Part shown: positions 8,111-16,118 of the stretch, in pieces
Layout: every line of letters begins with the position of its first letter
Numbering within the stretch: position 1 is the first letter of the stretch
Assembly: GCA_903825645.1 (NCBI GenBank)
Contig: CAIKBL010000043.1
Location: 1-60,563, forward strand
Reading direction: 5' to 3'
Length of the DNA: 60,563 nt
Source: an uncultured Pseudomonadota bacterium
GTDB taxonomy: Bacteria; Pseudomonadota; Gammaproteobacteria; Ga0077536
Program-made: the position numbers and the translations under genes
The notes under the pieces: model-generated
Told to the model about the DNA's origin: nothing
Seen by the model: the letters and a program-made list of their open reading frames with translations, nothing else
Database searches by the model: none

Positions 8111-9102
8111 TCTGCCAAGCCCAGCTTTACCCGCCGAGCGGAAAGTTCGGCGAAGATGGCCTCCGTGATGGCGGCAGCATTGGCGCCGAAGGCGGCGTTT
8201 GCCAGTGGTGCGAGCGCCTCACGAACTCGCGGCTCCCATGCCATCACCCAACTATTCAGTAACGCTCTGTTTTCGTCCGAGAATTTGACCACTACTTTGA
8301 GTGCTGCATCGGTCCAACGGATGGACTCGGCATACCAATCGCGCATGAATTCGGTGGCCAGCCCATAACCGATACCGGCTTGTGCGCTGATCAGCTGATC
8401 GACGTGTACGTAGGCAAACGGGAATACGGCACCATCCAGTAAAAAATTTTGAATGAGGTGCAGCTCGAACCAATCTTTAGTCACCATCGCGTCTTCCATC
8501 AGGTGTCGCATGGGCTGCCAATCCGGGTGATCGAGCCAGGCCACCTTGATGCGATCGAGCATCTGCTGCCCGCCCTCAAGTGCCAGCGCAATGCGCGTCA
8601 GATATTGGGCTATTCCCAACCGGTCCATCGCCTGCATCAAGGCCGCAGAGGTAAAAGGAGCACCGTAGCCATAGGCACTGATATAGCAATTATTGGTGTT
8701 TGCGCCCCATTCCGCATGTCGCAGCGGTAAGACGAGATGTTCAATGCGGTCCTGCCATTCCGGGGTTATTGCCTCGAACAATTTTCGCTTCTCGATGAGA
8801 CCGAAGTTGTTGTCCTGCGCTTCCTGCTGGCGAGCTCGCTGGAGGGTGTAGGGCGCGTAATAATATTGTCTCGGATCAATGAGTTGATCGAAATCGTCGA
8901 GACGAATTCTGGTACGGCGAATATCAAATAAGTCGAATGCCGGATCCCACGTCGGCCGGTAGTGAAAGTTTTGTGTGGCCTGAAAGTCGTGCACCGCTTC
9001 CTGGTAGCGCGTTGCCGCTTTGCCCTTGCCAATCCTTACTTCGATATGATCGAAGGTCTGGCGCAGGGGCTCGATATTCGTGGTCTTGATTTCAACTGAC
9101 AT
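8107..9102 (-). CDS. dmpL: phenol hydroxylase small oxygenase subunit P1 (DmpL)
   Basis: A 331-residue beta subunit, identical in length to DmpL. It adopts the ferritin-like fold of the diiron monooxygenases but lacks the iron ligands; it pairs with DmpN to form the oxygenase core. Recognisable features are the N-terminal MSVEIKTTNIEPLRQTFDHI and TNNCYISAYGYGAPFT. The start is ATG at 9102 with an AGGAGAG ribosome binding site; a longer frame to 9213 reads back into dmpK and is rejected. It overlaps dmpM by four bases. Confidence 0.94.
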   Translation of the reverse strand: MSVEIKTTNIEPLRQTFDHIEVRIGKGKAATRYQEAVHDFQATQNFHYRPTWDPAFDLFDIRRTRIRLDDFDQLIDPRQYYYAPYTLQRARQQEAQDNNFGLIEKRKLFEAITPEWQDRIEHLVLPLRHAEWGANTNNCYISAYGYGAPFTSAALMQAMDRLGIAQYLTRIALALEGGQQMLDRIKVAWLDHPDWQPMRHLMEDAMVTKDWFELHLIQNFLLDGAVFPFAYVHVDQLISAQAGIGYGLATEFMRDWYAESIRWTDAALKVVVKFSDENRALLNSWVMAWEPRVREALAPLANAAFGANAAAITEAIFAELSARRVKLGLAE

Positions 9103-9151
9103 CTGATTATCTCTCCTGGGGTACGCGCGAGGCCTCTCGCCGGGCAGGGTT

Positions 9152-9397
9152 TTAAACCCGACCGCCAGACCACTTGGCCCGGTCGTCATCCACTTGCCGT
9201 CCCTGATGAGCACTCAAGTGGACAGCCTTGTTCTCTGCACAAAATTCCTCAAAGGCCACTGAAGGCAAGATCATCTCAAGATAGAGTGTCGGATCGCCGA
9301 TTGAAAATTGGAATTCAACAAAACCGCCATGCGCCACCCCGGTGATACGGACAAACCGGGTCTCTCCATTGATCGGGACAAGGCTAACCTCGACCAT
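9152..9397 (-). CDS. dmpK: phenol hydroxylase P0 assembly subunit (DmpK)
   Basis: An 81-residue protein matching the small P0 subunit thought to assist assembly or iron loading of the phenol hydroxylase. The pattern RFVRITG, FVEFQFSIGDPTLYLE and AFEEFC is characteristic. A GGAG ribosome binding site lies eight bases before the ATG at 9397. It is the first gene of dmpKLMNOPQB. The 226 bp upstream (9398-9623) separate it from dmpD and could hold a promoter. I found neither a clean sigma-54 -24/-12 element nor a convincing sigma-70 element there, so it may partly depend on read-through from dmpD. Confidence 0.9.
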   Translation of the reverse strand: MVEVSLVPINGETRFVRITGVAHGGFVEFQFSIGDPTLYLEMILPSVAFEEFCAENKAVHLSAHQGRQVDDDRAKWSGGRV

Positions 9398-9623
9398 CGG
9401 TACACTCCAGGCGAGTCCTGTGGGTCACTGTAACCTAGCTGCAAGCGGGTTTGCGAGCAAAAAACGCGGCCCGGTTAAGCGTTTCACGACAGGTATTTTT
9501 TTGCTGCACTGCACGACGCCTCTATCAAATGCATGGGGTGCAGCGCGATCTCGAGCCGAACGCCGCCAAATCACCATCGCGGGCGATATCGGCAGGTGTC
9601 AGCTTAGTCAACATGCGACAACC

Positions 9624-10454
9624 TCAGTGCGGCTCAGCAAAGAAATTAGCCACCAACTGATTAAATCGAGCCGCATGCTCTATCTGAGTCCAGTGACCGC
9701 ATTCGCCGAACACATGCAATTCCGCATGCGGAATGAGTTCAAGCAAACGCAATGAGCTGCTGAGCGGAATGACCCCGTCCTCCCGGCCGTGAATGAGCAA
9801 AGTCTTGTGAGGAAGCGACTTTAGCGCTTCGTCGGGCGTGCGCAACGACTCAATCCAACGCTGCCGGGGTGCCGGAAACATTTGACTAAAGGATTCCTGA
9901 AATCCCGGTCTGACGCTGGCTTCATAGCGCAGTCGCGCCAAATCATCGGTCACTAAATTTCGGTTAAACGCAAAAATATCCAAAAGTTTGCGCATATTCT
10001 CGAGGGAAGGTGTATAGCCCCACGCCGCTTCGAGGCCGGGTGTCAACGGGAAGGAAGTGCCCGTACTGCCCATCAAAACCAATCGCCCCACCCGTCTCGG
10101 CACGCGGGAAGCAAGCGCTAGCGCCAGTCCTCCACCAAAGGAATTACCGACGATATCCACCCGCGGCAACTCGAGCGCATCGAGGAACCCGAGTACCTGA
10201 GAAACCCAGACATCTAGCGTGTAGGCGATCCCAACCGGGCGATCCGTGAAACCAAACCCAACCATATCGGGCGCAAGGACACGAAAATCGCGCCCCAGTA
10301 CCGGAAGACTCAGGCGCCAATTAGCAAAGGCACTGACGCCCGCACCGGAGCCGTGCAATAAAAGCACCGGCGCACCCTGCCCGACGTCGTGGTAGTTAGT
10401 CCGGATCCCTGCGGCGAGAATTTCGCGATCGATTTCGGGATTGGTTTGGGTCAT
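9624..10454 (-). CDS. dmpD: 2-hydroxymuconic semialdehyde hydrolase (XylF/DmpD)
   Basis: A 276-residue alpha/beta hydrolase with the C-C hydrolase pattern: LLLHGSGAG near residue 31, nucleophile Ser105 in GNSFGGG, Asp226 in HGREDGVIP and His254 in GHWTQIEH. It hydrolyses meta-ring-fission products, releasing formate (from catechol) or acetate (from 3-methylcatechol) and 2-hydroxypenta-2,4-dienoate. It lies 20 bp after the isomerase-like gene and 226 bp before dmpK. In the classical dmp operon dmpD lies between dmpC and dmpE; here it has moved next to the second extradiol dioxygenase. Related substrates such as dihydroxybiphenyl products cannot be excluded. Confidence 0.9.
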   Translation of the reverse strand: MTQTNPEIDREILAAGIRTNYHDVGQGAPVLLLHGSGAGVSAFANWRLSLPVLGRDFRVLAPDMVGFGFTDRPVGIAYTLDVWVSQVLGFLDALELPRVDIVGNSFGGGLALALASRVPRRVGRLVLMGSTGTSFPLTPGLEAAWGYTPSLENMRKLLDIFAFNRNLVTDDLARLRYEASVRPGFQESFSQMFPAPRQRWIESLRTPDEALKSLPHKTLLIHGREDGVIPLSSSLRLLELIPHAELHVFGECGHWTQIEHAARFNQLVANFFAEPH

Positions 10455-10474
10455 GACAAGATAGCCTTTAGCTG

Positions 10475-11080
10475 TCAGCGTCGCGCCAATCGCGCGTCGG
10501 CAAGATGTTCGAGCACAAAGTCGATTCGGTCGTTGCCCCAGAAGATTTGATCGTCAATGACGAAGGTGGGGACACCGATCGCTCCTTTCTCCTGTGCTTC
10601 GGTCCAATGTTTCCCCAACCGGGTCTGATTAATGGGCGCGTTGACGTACTCATCGTATTCTCGGACGTCGAGCCCTACCGCGTGAGCCACCGCGTTCCGC
10701 ACTTCGGGGAGTCCGATATCCTGCCCTGCGGCCCACTCCGCACGCATCATCTCGACAATATATTCGCGTAAAACGCCTTGTGCTTCCGCGAGCAAGGAGC
10801 CAACCCCGGCGAGGGTGGCATCCGTCGTGATCGGTGGCGGGTTACACGGGATCCCCAGACGGCGACAATGGCGCGCCAAATCCTGTCTCGCAATCGGCAC
10901 TTTTACTTTGGCGCGCTCTGGCGGGGAGCGTCCATCCCACCCACCCAGCGGACGCCATTGGAGGCTCGTGTGAAATGCCTCGAATATGGGCCACATAGTC
11001 TTGGAGGCTAGGTAGCAGTAGGGGCTCCGAAAATGGAAAAAAAGATAAACAGGCTTAGCCGTAACGTGTCCAAGATTCAT
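10475..11080 (-). CDS. 2-hydroxychromene-2-carboxylate isomerase-like protein (kappa GST/DsbA fold)
   Basis: A 201-residue thioredoxin-fold protein of the HCCA isomerase/kappa-class glutathione transferase family. The N-terminal FFHFRSPYCYLASK carries the family's Ser-Pro-Tyr motif (Ser19 likely contacts glutathione), and GVPTFVIDDQIFWGNDRIDF is the C-terminal signature. In naphthalene degradation NahD isomerises 2-hydroxychromene-2-carboxylate using glutathione. Here it is embedded between a second catechol 2,3-dioxygenase and DmpD, where no such substrate arises from phenol. It may act on ring-fission products of bicyclic or alkylated catechols; this is inference. The start at 11080 has no clear ribosome binding site. 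Confidence 0.8.
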   Translation of the reverse strand: MNLGHVTAKPVYLFFHFRSPYCYLASKTMWPIFEAFHTSLQWRPLGGWDGRSPPERAKVKVPIARQDLARHCRRLGIPCNPPPITTDATLAGVGSLLAEAQGVLREYIVEMMRAEWAAGQDIGLPEVRNAVAHAVGLDVREYDEYVNAPINQTRLGKHWTEAQEKGAIGVPTFVIDDQIFWGNDRIDFVLEHLADARLARR

Positions 11081-11168
11081 AAGGCGCTGAGTCCACTTCG
11101 ATAAATTTTACGGGGGGCGGGGGCCTGGAGACGAAAATCAATGTCCACGCTCTGACAACGTCCGGAGA

Positions 11169-12098
11169 TCAGGTCACCACATCAAAAAAACTTTGGCGAG
11201 GCTGGTTATCTATTGCGAACGCAGCATGGCCGAGTTGTGTCGTATCCCACGTGAGGTGTGGTCTGTCCGGATAATGAATATAACCACCGGAGAAGACTTC
11301 GTTGCGATTGCCCGAAGGATCATAAAAATAGATGGTTGCACCCCGTGTGATGCCATGGCGAGTCGGGCCAACTTCGACCGAAATATTGTGCTTCCCCATA
11401 ATATCGCCCGCATGGTAGACGTCGTTGACAGACTCCAGATAGAACGACATGTGGTGAAATTTACCCGCCTGTTCGCGCAGGATAAAAGCAATGTCATGCG
11501 GTTTATTTGAGCAGCACAGGAAAGTACCTAACTGCATGCCAGTATCGTTATCGATCAACTCTTCGCCCAGATCAAAATCTAGGGCCTCCATAAAGAAGCG
11601 AGTGCTCTCGGCCAGATTTGGGCCCGCCAGCAAAACATGATCGAGGCGCGTGGGGCCCATTCCCCGAATCACGCCTTCGTCGGGTAATACACCGGGATTA
11701 CGAGTGGGAAGTGAATTGCCGACGCGATCTTTGTCCGCGTAAAGCTGCATGTAGTGCCCCCCCGGCAGTTGAAACTGGATCCGGCGGCCGCTACGAGGGA
11801 AACTCCCTGCAGGGAGTTTTTCGACATCGAGTCCCCAAGCCTTTATCCGCGCCTCGAACGAGACAAGCACGGCCTCATCGTGAACCTTATAGGCCACGTA
11901 ATCGAGTCCGGCGCAATCCGCCTCTCGCACGACCACGCTATGGTGGTCATGCTCATCCCAGGCCTTGTAATAGATGCGGTTGTTTTCCCGCAGCATTTCC
12001 TGCAGTCCAATGTACTGCCCATAATGGACAGCTGCCGCTGCAAGATCGAGCACACGGACTGCAACTTCGCCGATCCTCAACACGCCTCGGATTGCCAT
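11169..12098 (-). CDS. second catechol 2,3-dioxygenase (extradiol type I)
   Basis: A 309-residue extradiol dioxygenase with the two-domain XylE-like layout. Predicted Fe(II) ligands are His154 (TRLDHVLL), His216 (KFHHMSF) and Glu267 (NRNEVFSG), and [10 protein letters not shown] is conserved. It is clearly diverged from the dmpB copy in this window, with different residues in the N-terminal domain and tail (FFDVVT end), so it is an old paralogue or independently acquired rather than a recent duplication. A GAGGAGA ribosome binding site precedes the ATG at 12098. It leads a small block with the isomerase-like gene and dmpD, suggesting that it serves the hydrolytic branch, perhaps for 3-substituted catechols. 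Confidence 0.92.
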   Translation of the reverse strand: MAIRGVLRIGEVAVRVLDLAAAAVHYGQYIGLQEMLRENNRIYYKAWDEHDHHSVVVREADCAGLDYVAYKVHDEAVLVSFEARIKAWGLDVEKLPAGSFPRSGRRIQFQLPGGHYMQLYADKDRVGNSLPTRNPGVLPDEGVIRGMGPTRLDHVLLAGPNLAESTRFFMEALDFDLGEELIDNDTGMQLGTFLCCSNKPHDIAFILREQAGKFHHMSFYLESVNDVYHAGDIMGKHNISVEVGPTRHGITRGATIYFYDPSGNRNEVFSGGYIHYPDRPHLTWDTTQLGHAAFAIDNQPRQSFFDVVT

Positions 12099-12112
12099 GA
12101 CTTTCTCTCCTC

Positions 12113-12205
12113 GGTCAAACTGTTAGCCCGCACCGGTCCAAAAAAGGCGCGACCCCAAAAGTCGCCATTAGTTTTCTTTACTGCTATTTCATCCGTCAAA
12201 CTGTT
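12113..12205. repeat. direct repeat GTCAAACTGTT upstream of the second dioxygenase
   Basis: The 11-mer GTCAAACTGTT, extended to 12 with one mismatch, occurs at 12113-12124 and 12194-12205, 81 bp apart in the same orientation. The first copy abuts the ribosome binding site of the dioxygenase gene. Read on the minus strand the copies start AACAGTTTGAC, whose TTTGAC could act as a -35 element. They are candidate regulator-binding sites, without further proof. Confidence 0.35.
12140..12165 (-). terminator. weak intrinsic terminator or attenuator candidate
   Basis: On the minus strand, a 5-bp stem GCGAC/GTCGC with a 7-base loop (12149-12165) is followed two to three bases later by six T residues (12140-12145). 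It lies about 40 bp before the second dioxygenase start. It could end transcription from dmpH or attenuate a local transcript. The short stem makes this tentative. Confidence 0.3.
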
Positions 12206-12440
12206 CGTGGAATACCTGTCCACAGCGAGGGATCCGCACGTCGTTAACATCCGTTCTGCAACGCTCGAGGGCTATATGACTGCGCCACAGGCATCACTAC
12301 TACGAAACATTTTCGCGGCAGCCTCGGCTCCATGATGAACAACCTGAAGCCGTAGCCCCTAGGCGGTCCTGTGGGCGCGCCTCGAGTTAAGCTTGAGCAC
12401 AGCGCCGCATGCATTTCTAAACGAGGCACGCACCGAGCCC

Positions 12441-12482
12441 GTGCCTAGCGGCACATTGCGCGGCGCCTCGATTGGAGGCGCC
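12441..12482. repeat. tandem GC-rich hairpins downstream of dmpH
   Basis: GGCGCCTC and GAGGCGCC form a perfect 8-bp stem with a 5-base loop (12462-12482). Next to it GTGCC and GGCAC form a 5-bp stem with loop TAGC (12441-12454). Neither has a T-run, so they are more likely RNA-stabilising or Rho-associated 3'-end structures for the dmpCEFGH message than intrinsic terminators. Confidence 0.45.
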
Positions 12483-12554
12483 AGTCGACTGCTCTGACGA
12501 GTCCCAAAGCGTTTAGCGTCTTCGTGGTCCTCGCCGGACCCAAAATGCTCCAGG

Positions 12555-13355
12555 TCACACGAAGCGTATTCGGACCGAACCCAAACTTTGATAATGCACC
12601 ACCACGGCGTCACCCGCCGCCACGTGGATCGCGGCCGTGATCCCACCGGTCAGCACTAAACAACCCGCAGGAATCTCTCCCCCGAGCTGCGCGCGCTGAT
12701 TTGCCAACATCGCCACGGCTTCCAGCGGATTACCCAGTACCGCGGCACCAGCACCGACTTCCGCGACCTGACCGTTGCGCGTAAGCACCACGCCTTCCGT
12801 AAGGAGATCGATCTCGGAAAGCCGCCGGGTACGTCCACCGACGACATATCCCGCGGCCGACGTGTTATCTGCCACCACGCTCAAGATGTCGAATTTAAAT
12901 TCCGCGAAACGCGAATCAATAATTTCAATGGCGGGAACCACAAAATCAATGGCCGCCGCCGCGCGCGCGACATCGCAGTCCGGCCCTTTGAGAGCCGTCT
13001 TCATGACTACCGCAATCTCCGCTTCGACGCGAGGATGAATATAACGCGCCACGGGGATCTCCGCGCCTTCGCCGTAGGCGCCCTCATCGGTAATAAACCC
13101 ATGCAGGGATTCGGAGACGCCCATTTGCAACATTTTCGCCCGGGACGTCAGACCCATCTTCAGACCGGTTACTCGTATCCCCCGTGACTCCATTCGGACA
13201 CGAAGCGCGCTCTGTACGGCGTAGGCGTCACCAAGTTTCATCTGTGGATAATCAACGGTCAGCATAGCAATAGGCTGACGGTGACGAGACGCGTTATCTA
13301 CACGTTCTGCGAGCGTGGCGACCGCCGCCGCATCGAGTCCACGTACGTTAAGCAT
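12555..13355 (-). CDS. dmpH: 4-oxalocrotonate decarboxylase (DmpH/XylI)
   Basis: A 266-residue member of the hydratase/decarboxylase family. Motifs [30 protein letters not shown] and [18 protein letters not shown] match DmpH better than DmpE, which occurs separately at 15.3-16.1 kb. It decarboxylates 2-oxo-3-hexenedioate to 2-hydroxypenta-2,4-dienoate and in known systems forms a complex with the hydratase. The start is ATG at 13355, which overlaps the dmpG stop by eight bases; a longer frame to 13508 lies inside dmpG. It is the last gene of the dmpCEFGH block. The tautomerase that supplies its substrate is not seen nearby. Confidence 0.9.
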   Translation of the reverse strand: MLNVRGLDAAAVATLAERVDNASRHRQPIAMLTVDYPQMKLGDAYAVQSALRVRMESRGIRVTGLKMGLTSRAKMLQMGVSESLHGFITDEGAYGEGAEIPVARYIHPRVEAEIAVVMKTALKGPDCDVARAAAAIDFVVPAIEIIDSRFAEFKFDILSVVADNTSAAGYVVGGRTRRLSEIDLLTEGVVLTRNGQVAEVGAGAAVLGNPLEAVAMLANQRAQLGGEIPAGCLVLTGGITAAIHVAAGDAVVVHYQSLGSVRIRFV

Positions 13356-14397
13356 TGGCCATGTTTCCTCGTGAATTCTGCTGTTGCTGGAGTTCGAGTG
13401 CGACCTCTTCAATGAGATCTTCCTGGCCGCCCACCGTACGGCGACGCCCCATTTCCGCCAGAATATCCCGTGAGGACACGCCATAGCGCAAGGCGGCACG
13501 CTGGGCAAAAAGCAGGAAAGTGGAATATACCCCAGTGTAGCCGATGAGCAGCGAATCTCGGTCTAGCCGTATCTGATGCTCCATGATGGGCAGGACCCGA
13601 TCTTCTGCAACGTCCATGATTTGATAAAGATCAACATTGGTCTCTATCCCCATCCGTTTACAGACCGCCACAAAGACTTCGAGTGGGGTATTGCCAGCGC
13701 CGGCACCGAGACCCGCGGCCGAGCCGTCGATGCGGGTCGCACCCGCCTCTACCGCTGCGATAGAGTTAGTCACACCGAGTGCAAGATTATGGTGCCCATG
13801 GAATCCGATTTCAGTTTCCGGTCTAAGCACGCGCCGCAGTGCCGCAATGCGTGCGGTCACATCCCCTGGGAGCATATATCCGGCCGAATCCGTGCAGTAG
13901 ATACAGTTCGCGCCGTAATCTTCCATTTGCTTGCCTTGCGCTGCCAGCGCGTCGGCCTCGATCATATGCGCCATCATCAAGAAACCGACCGTGTCCAGTC
14001 CGAGGGTTCGTGCGCGCTTGATGTGCTGCTCAGCGACATCCGCTTCGGTGCACAGTGTGGCTATTCGTGCGGTATGGATTCCGCATCCGTGCGCCATCTC
14101 CAGATCCGCGACTGTGCCGATCCCTGGAATGAGCAATACCGACACCTTGGCATTCTTGAGCGCCGGGATCACATGCCTGAGATATTGCTCATCCGAAAAC
14201 GCCGGGAAGCCATAGTTGATGGAGGCCCCGCCCAGCCCATCTCCATGCGTGACTTCAATTAAGTCGACTCCCGCAGCATCAAGCCCCGTCGCAATTGAAT
14301 GCATCTGATCAAGGCTGATCTGGTGACGTTTCGGGTGCATCCCATCGCGTAGGCACATGTCATGCAGTTTTATTTTGACGCCTTTAGTATCCATCAT
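13348..14397 (-). CDS. dmpG: 4-hydroxy-2-oxovalerate aldolase (DmpG/XylK)
   Basis: A 349-residue HMGL-like aldolase. The metal-binding and catalytic signature is visible: [15 protein letters not shown] at the N-terminus (Arg/Asp of the active site), [14 protein letters not shown] (His metal ligands) and [17 protein letters not shown]. It cleaves 4-hydroxy-2-oxovalerate to pyruvate and acetaldehyde, and passes acetaldehyde by channel to DmpF, its obligate partner. The start overlaps the dmpF stop by four bases. Length matches DmpG (345). Confidence 0.95.
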   Translation of the reverse strand: MMDTKGVKIKLHDMCLRDGMHPKRHQISLDQMHSIATGLDAAGVDLIEVTHGDGLGGASINYGFPAFSDEQYLRHVIPALKNAKVSVLLIPGIGTVADLEMAHGCGIHTARIATLCTEADVAEQHIKRARTLGLDTVGFLMMAHMIEADALAAQGKQMEDYGANCIYCTDSAGYMLPGDVTARIAALRRVLRPETEIGFHGHHNLALGVTNSIAAVEAGATRIDGSAAGLGAGAGNTPLEVFVAVCKRMGIETNVDLYQIMDVAEDRVLPIMEHQIRLDRDSLLIGYTGVYSTFLLFAQRAALRYGVSSRDILAEMGRRRTVGGQEDLIEEVALELQQQQNSRGNMANA

Positions 14398-15314
14398 GCC
14401 GCCTCGGTCTTAAGCGTCGGAAAAGTCAGCGTTCCATCCCTCAGGCGTTGCGCAAACAGCTCGCCCGTACACAAAGCCGCTGCAGTCATGATATCGAGGT
14501 TCCCAGCATATTTCGGCAGATAATCGCCCAGCCCCGCCACTTCGAGAAAAGTGGAGATGCGCTTCCCGTCAAAAACCGGTTGCTGCTTAAGGCGATAGCC
14601 GGGGACATAGCGCTGAACCTCGGCAACCATGGCCTGGATAGACGCCGTGATAGCTGCCTCATCGGGTGTTTCTTCTGTCAAGCAATGCACGGTATCACGC
14701 ATGATAAGCGGCGGCTCGGCGGGATTTAGGATGATGATGGCCTTGCCCTTTTTTGCACCACCAACCCGTTCAATGCCGAGGGCCGTCGTACGGGTGAACT
14801 CGTCTATATTTTTCCGCGTCCCCGGTCCGGCCGATTTCGACGCCACTGTCGCGATGATTTCCGCGTAGCTAACGGCTTGCACGCGGGAGACCGCATTGAC
14901 GATAGGAATCGTGGCTTGCCCGCCGCAACTGACCATGTTGACGTTAGTGGTCTGTTTGCGCATATGCTGTTCGAGATTCACCGGTGGCACGCAGAAGGAA
15001 CCTATCGCGGCAGGCGTCAGATCAATCATGAACACCTGTTGGGCGAGTATCTTGCGGCTGTTTTCAGCATGCACATACGCGGACGTAGCATCAAAGGCGA
15101 TGCGGATTTCGTCGGTGGCAAAATACGGCAGCGCGGCCTCCAAGCCCTCATGGGTTGTTTTGAGGCCAGCAGCCCGCGCTCTTGCCAAACCATCAGAAGC
15201 CGCATCGACGCCGATCATCCACACCGGATTCAGCCAGTCACTCCGCAGGGTCTTGTACATCAGATCCGTGCCGATGTTCCCAGAGCCTATCAGTGCACAG
15301 TTCACTTTTTTCAT
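14394..15314 (-). CDS. dmpF: acetaldehyde dehydrogenase, CoA-acylating (DmpF/XylQ)
   Basis: A 306-residue NAD-dependent enzyme with an N-terminal Rossmann motif [10 protein letters not shown] and a catalytic Cys130 in [12 protein letters not shown]. It converts acetaldehyde received from the aldolase to acetyl-CoA. An AAAGGA ribosome binding site precedes the ATG at 15314, 12 bp after dmpE. The four-base overlap with dmpG fits their tight stoichiometric complex. Length is typical of the family (about 307-312). Confidence 0.95.
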   Translation of the reverse strand: MKKVNCALIGSGNIGTDLMYKTLRSDWLNPVWMIGVDAASDGLARARAAGLKTTHEGLEAALPYFATDEIRIAFDATSAYVHAENSRKILAQQVFMIDLTPAAIGSFCVPPVNLEQHMRKQTTNVNMVSCGGQATIPIVNAVSRVQAVSYAEIIATVASKSAGPGTRKNIDEFTRTTALGIERVGGAKKGKAIIILNPAEPPLIMRDTVHCLTEETPDEAAITASIQAMVAEVQRYVPGYRLKQQPVFDGKRISTFLEVAGLGDYLPKYAGNLDIMTAAALCTGELFAQRLRDGTLTFPTLKTEAA

Positions 15315-15326
15315 GCTGAGTTTCCT

Positions 15327-16115
15327 TTAGACGAAAGTGACCTTGAGGCGCCCAAGTCCACCGACCGCAAGTTCCATTTCATCCCCGGGCGCGATCGGAA
15401 TAAGTGGGACCAAGGAACCGGAGAGAATGATGTCTCCCGCCTTCAGTGAGACACCGTGTCGACCCAGCGCATTCGCGAGCCAAGTCACGCAATTGACCGG
15501 AGAGCCCAGGGCCGCTGCACCCGCGCCGGTGGCGACAAGTTCGCCGTTTTTCCAGAGCACCATCCCACAGGTAACGAGATCAATCTGATGGATGTCCACA
15601 ATCGTGTTACTTGCGATGAACAGTCCGCAGGAAGCGTTATCCGCGATCGTGTCCTGGATTTTTATTTTCCAATCCCGCACGCGCGAGTCGACAATTTCAA
15701 AACACACCTTGACGCCTGCCGTCGCGGCCAGAACATCGGCATTTGTCACGCCTGGACCGGCCAGATCATGCTTGAGCACGAAGGCTATTTCACCCTCGGC
15801 CTTGGGCTGGATCAACTCACGACTTATGGGAATAGGGTTTCCCTCGTAGCATTGCATTCGGTCAGTCAGAAAACCGAAATCAGGCTGATCAACCTTCAGC
15901 ATATCTTGCACCGCGCGACTCGTAGCCCCAATTTTCTTTCCCACAAGCCGCTCTCCGGCGGCTAAGCGACGATTTAGGATGCCGAGCGAAATCTGGTAAG
16001 CCTCGTCCTGCGTAAGCGCCGGGGTCCGATCGGTCAGCGGCTCTACCGTCTGGCGGGCACGCAGCGCATTGAAAAGCTCATCGCTATATTTTTCGAGTGT
16101 TGTGGCGTCGGTCAT
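15327..16115 (-). CDS. dmpE: 2-oxopent-4-enoate hydratase (DmpE/XylJ)
   Basis: A 262-residue hydratase nearly collinear with DmpE: ERLVGKKIGATSRAVQDML, QPDFGFLTDRM, QPKAEGEIAFVL and KIQDTIADNASCGLF. It adds water to 2-hydroxypenta-2,4-dienoate to give 4-hydroxy-2-oxovalerate, the aldolase substrate. The start lies three bases after the dmpC stop, implying coupled translation. Its ring of acidic residues (Glu in AEGEIAF) is the presumed metal site. Confidence 0.94.
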   Translation of the reverse strand: MTDATTLEKYSDELFNALRARQTVEPLTDRTPALTQDEAYQISLGILNRRLAAGERLVGKKIGATSRAVQDMLKVDQPDFGFLTDRMQCYEGNPIPISRELIQPKAEGEIAFVLKHDLAGPGVTNADVLAATAGVKVCFEIVDSRVRDWKIKIQDTIADNASCGLFIASNTIVDIHQIDLVTCGMVLWKNGELVATGAGAAALGSPVNCVTWLANALGRHGVSLKAGDIILSGSLVPLIPIAPGDEMELAVGGLGRLKVTFV

Positions 16116-16118
16116 GGC

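Larger units (their letters stand above)
12099..12554 (-). other. 456-bp intergenic region between dmpH and the second dioxygenase
   Basis: No gene is supported here. In particular, no 4-oxalocrotonate tautomerase gene, which usually follows dmpH, can be read in any frame. The region contains GC-rich hairpins near 12441-12482, a small hairpin followed by a T-run at 12140-12165, and a 12-bp direct repeat near 12113 and 12194. It plausibly holds the end of the dmpCEFGH transcript and the promoter of the second-dioxygenase block. Confidence 0.5.

Noticed and set aside
9456-9473. Sigma-54-like element upstream of dmpK on the minus strand
   Set aside because: A GG and a TTGCT lie in the right order but the GG-GC spacing is 11 rather than 10 bases and the -24 block matches poorly. 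No NtrC-type activator gene is in the window.
11754-12335. 193-codon plus-strand ORF across the second dioxygenase and its leader
   Set aside because: It is antisense to a certain gene for most of its length, has no recognisable motif, and its composition looks like a shadow frame.
13576-14262. 228-codon plus-strand ORF inside dmpG
   Set aside because: Antisense shadow of a well-conserved aldolase gene; no domain recognised.
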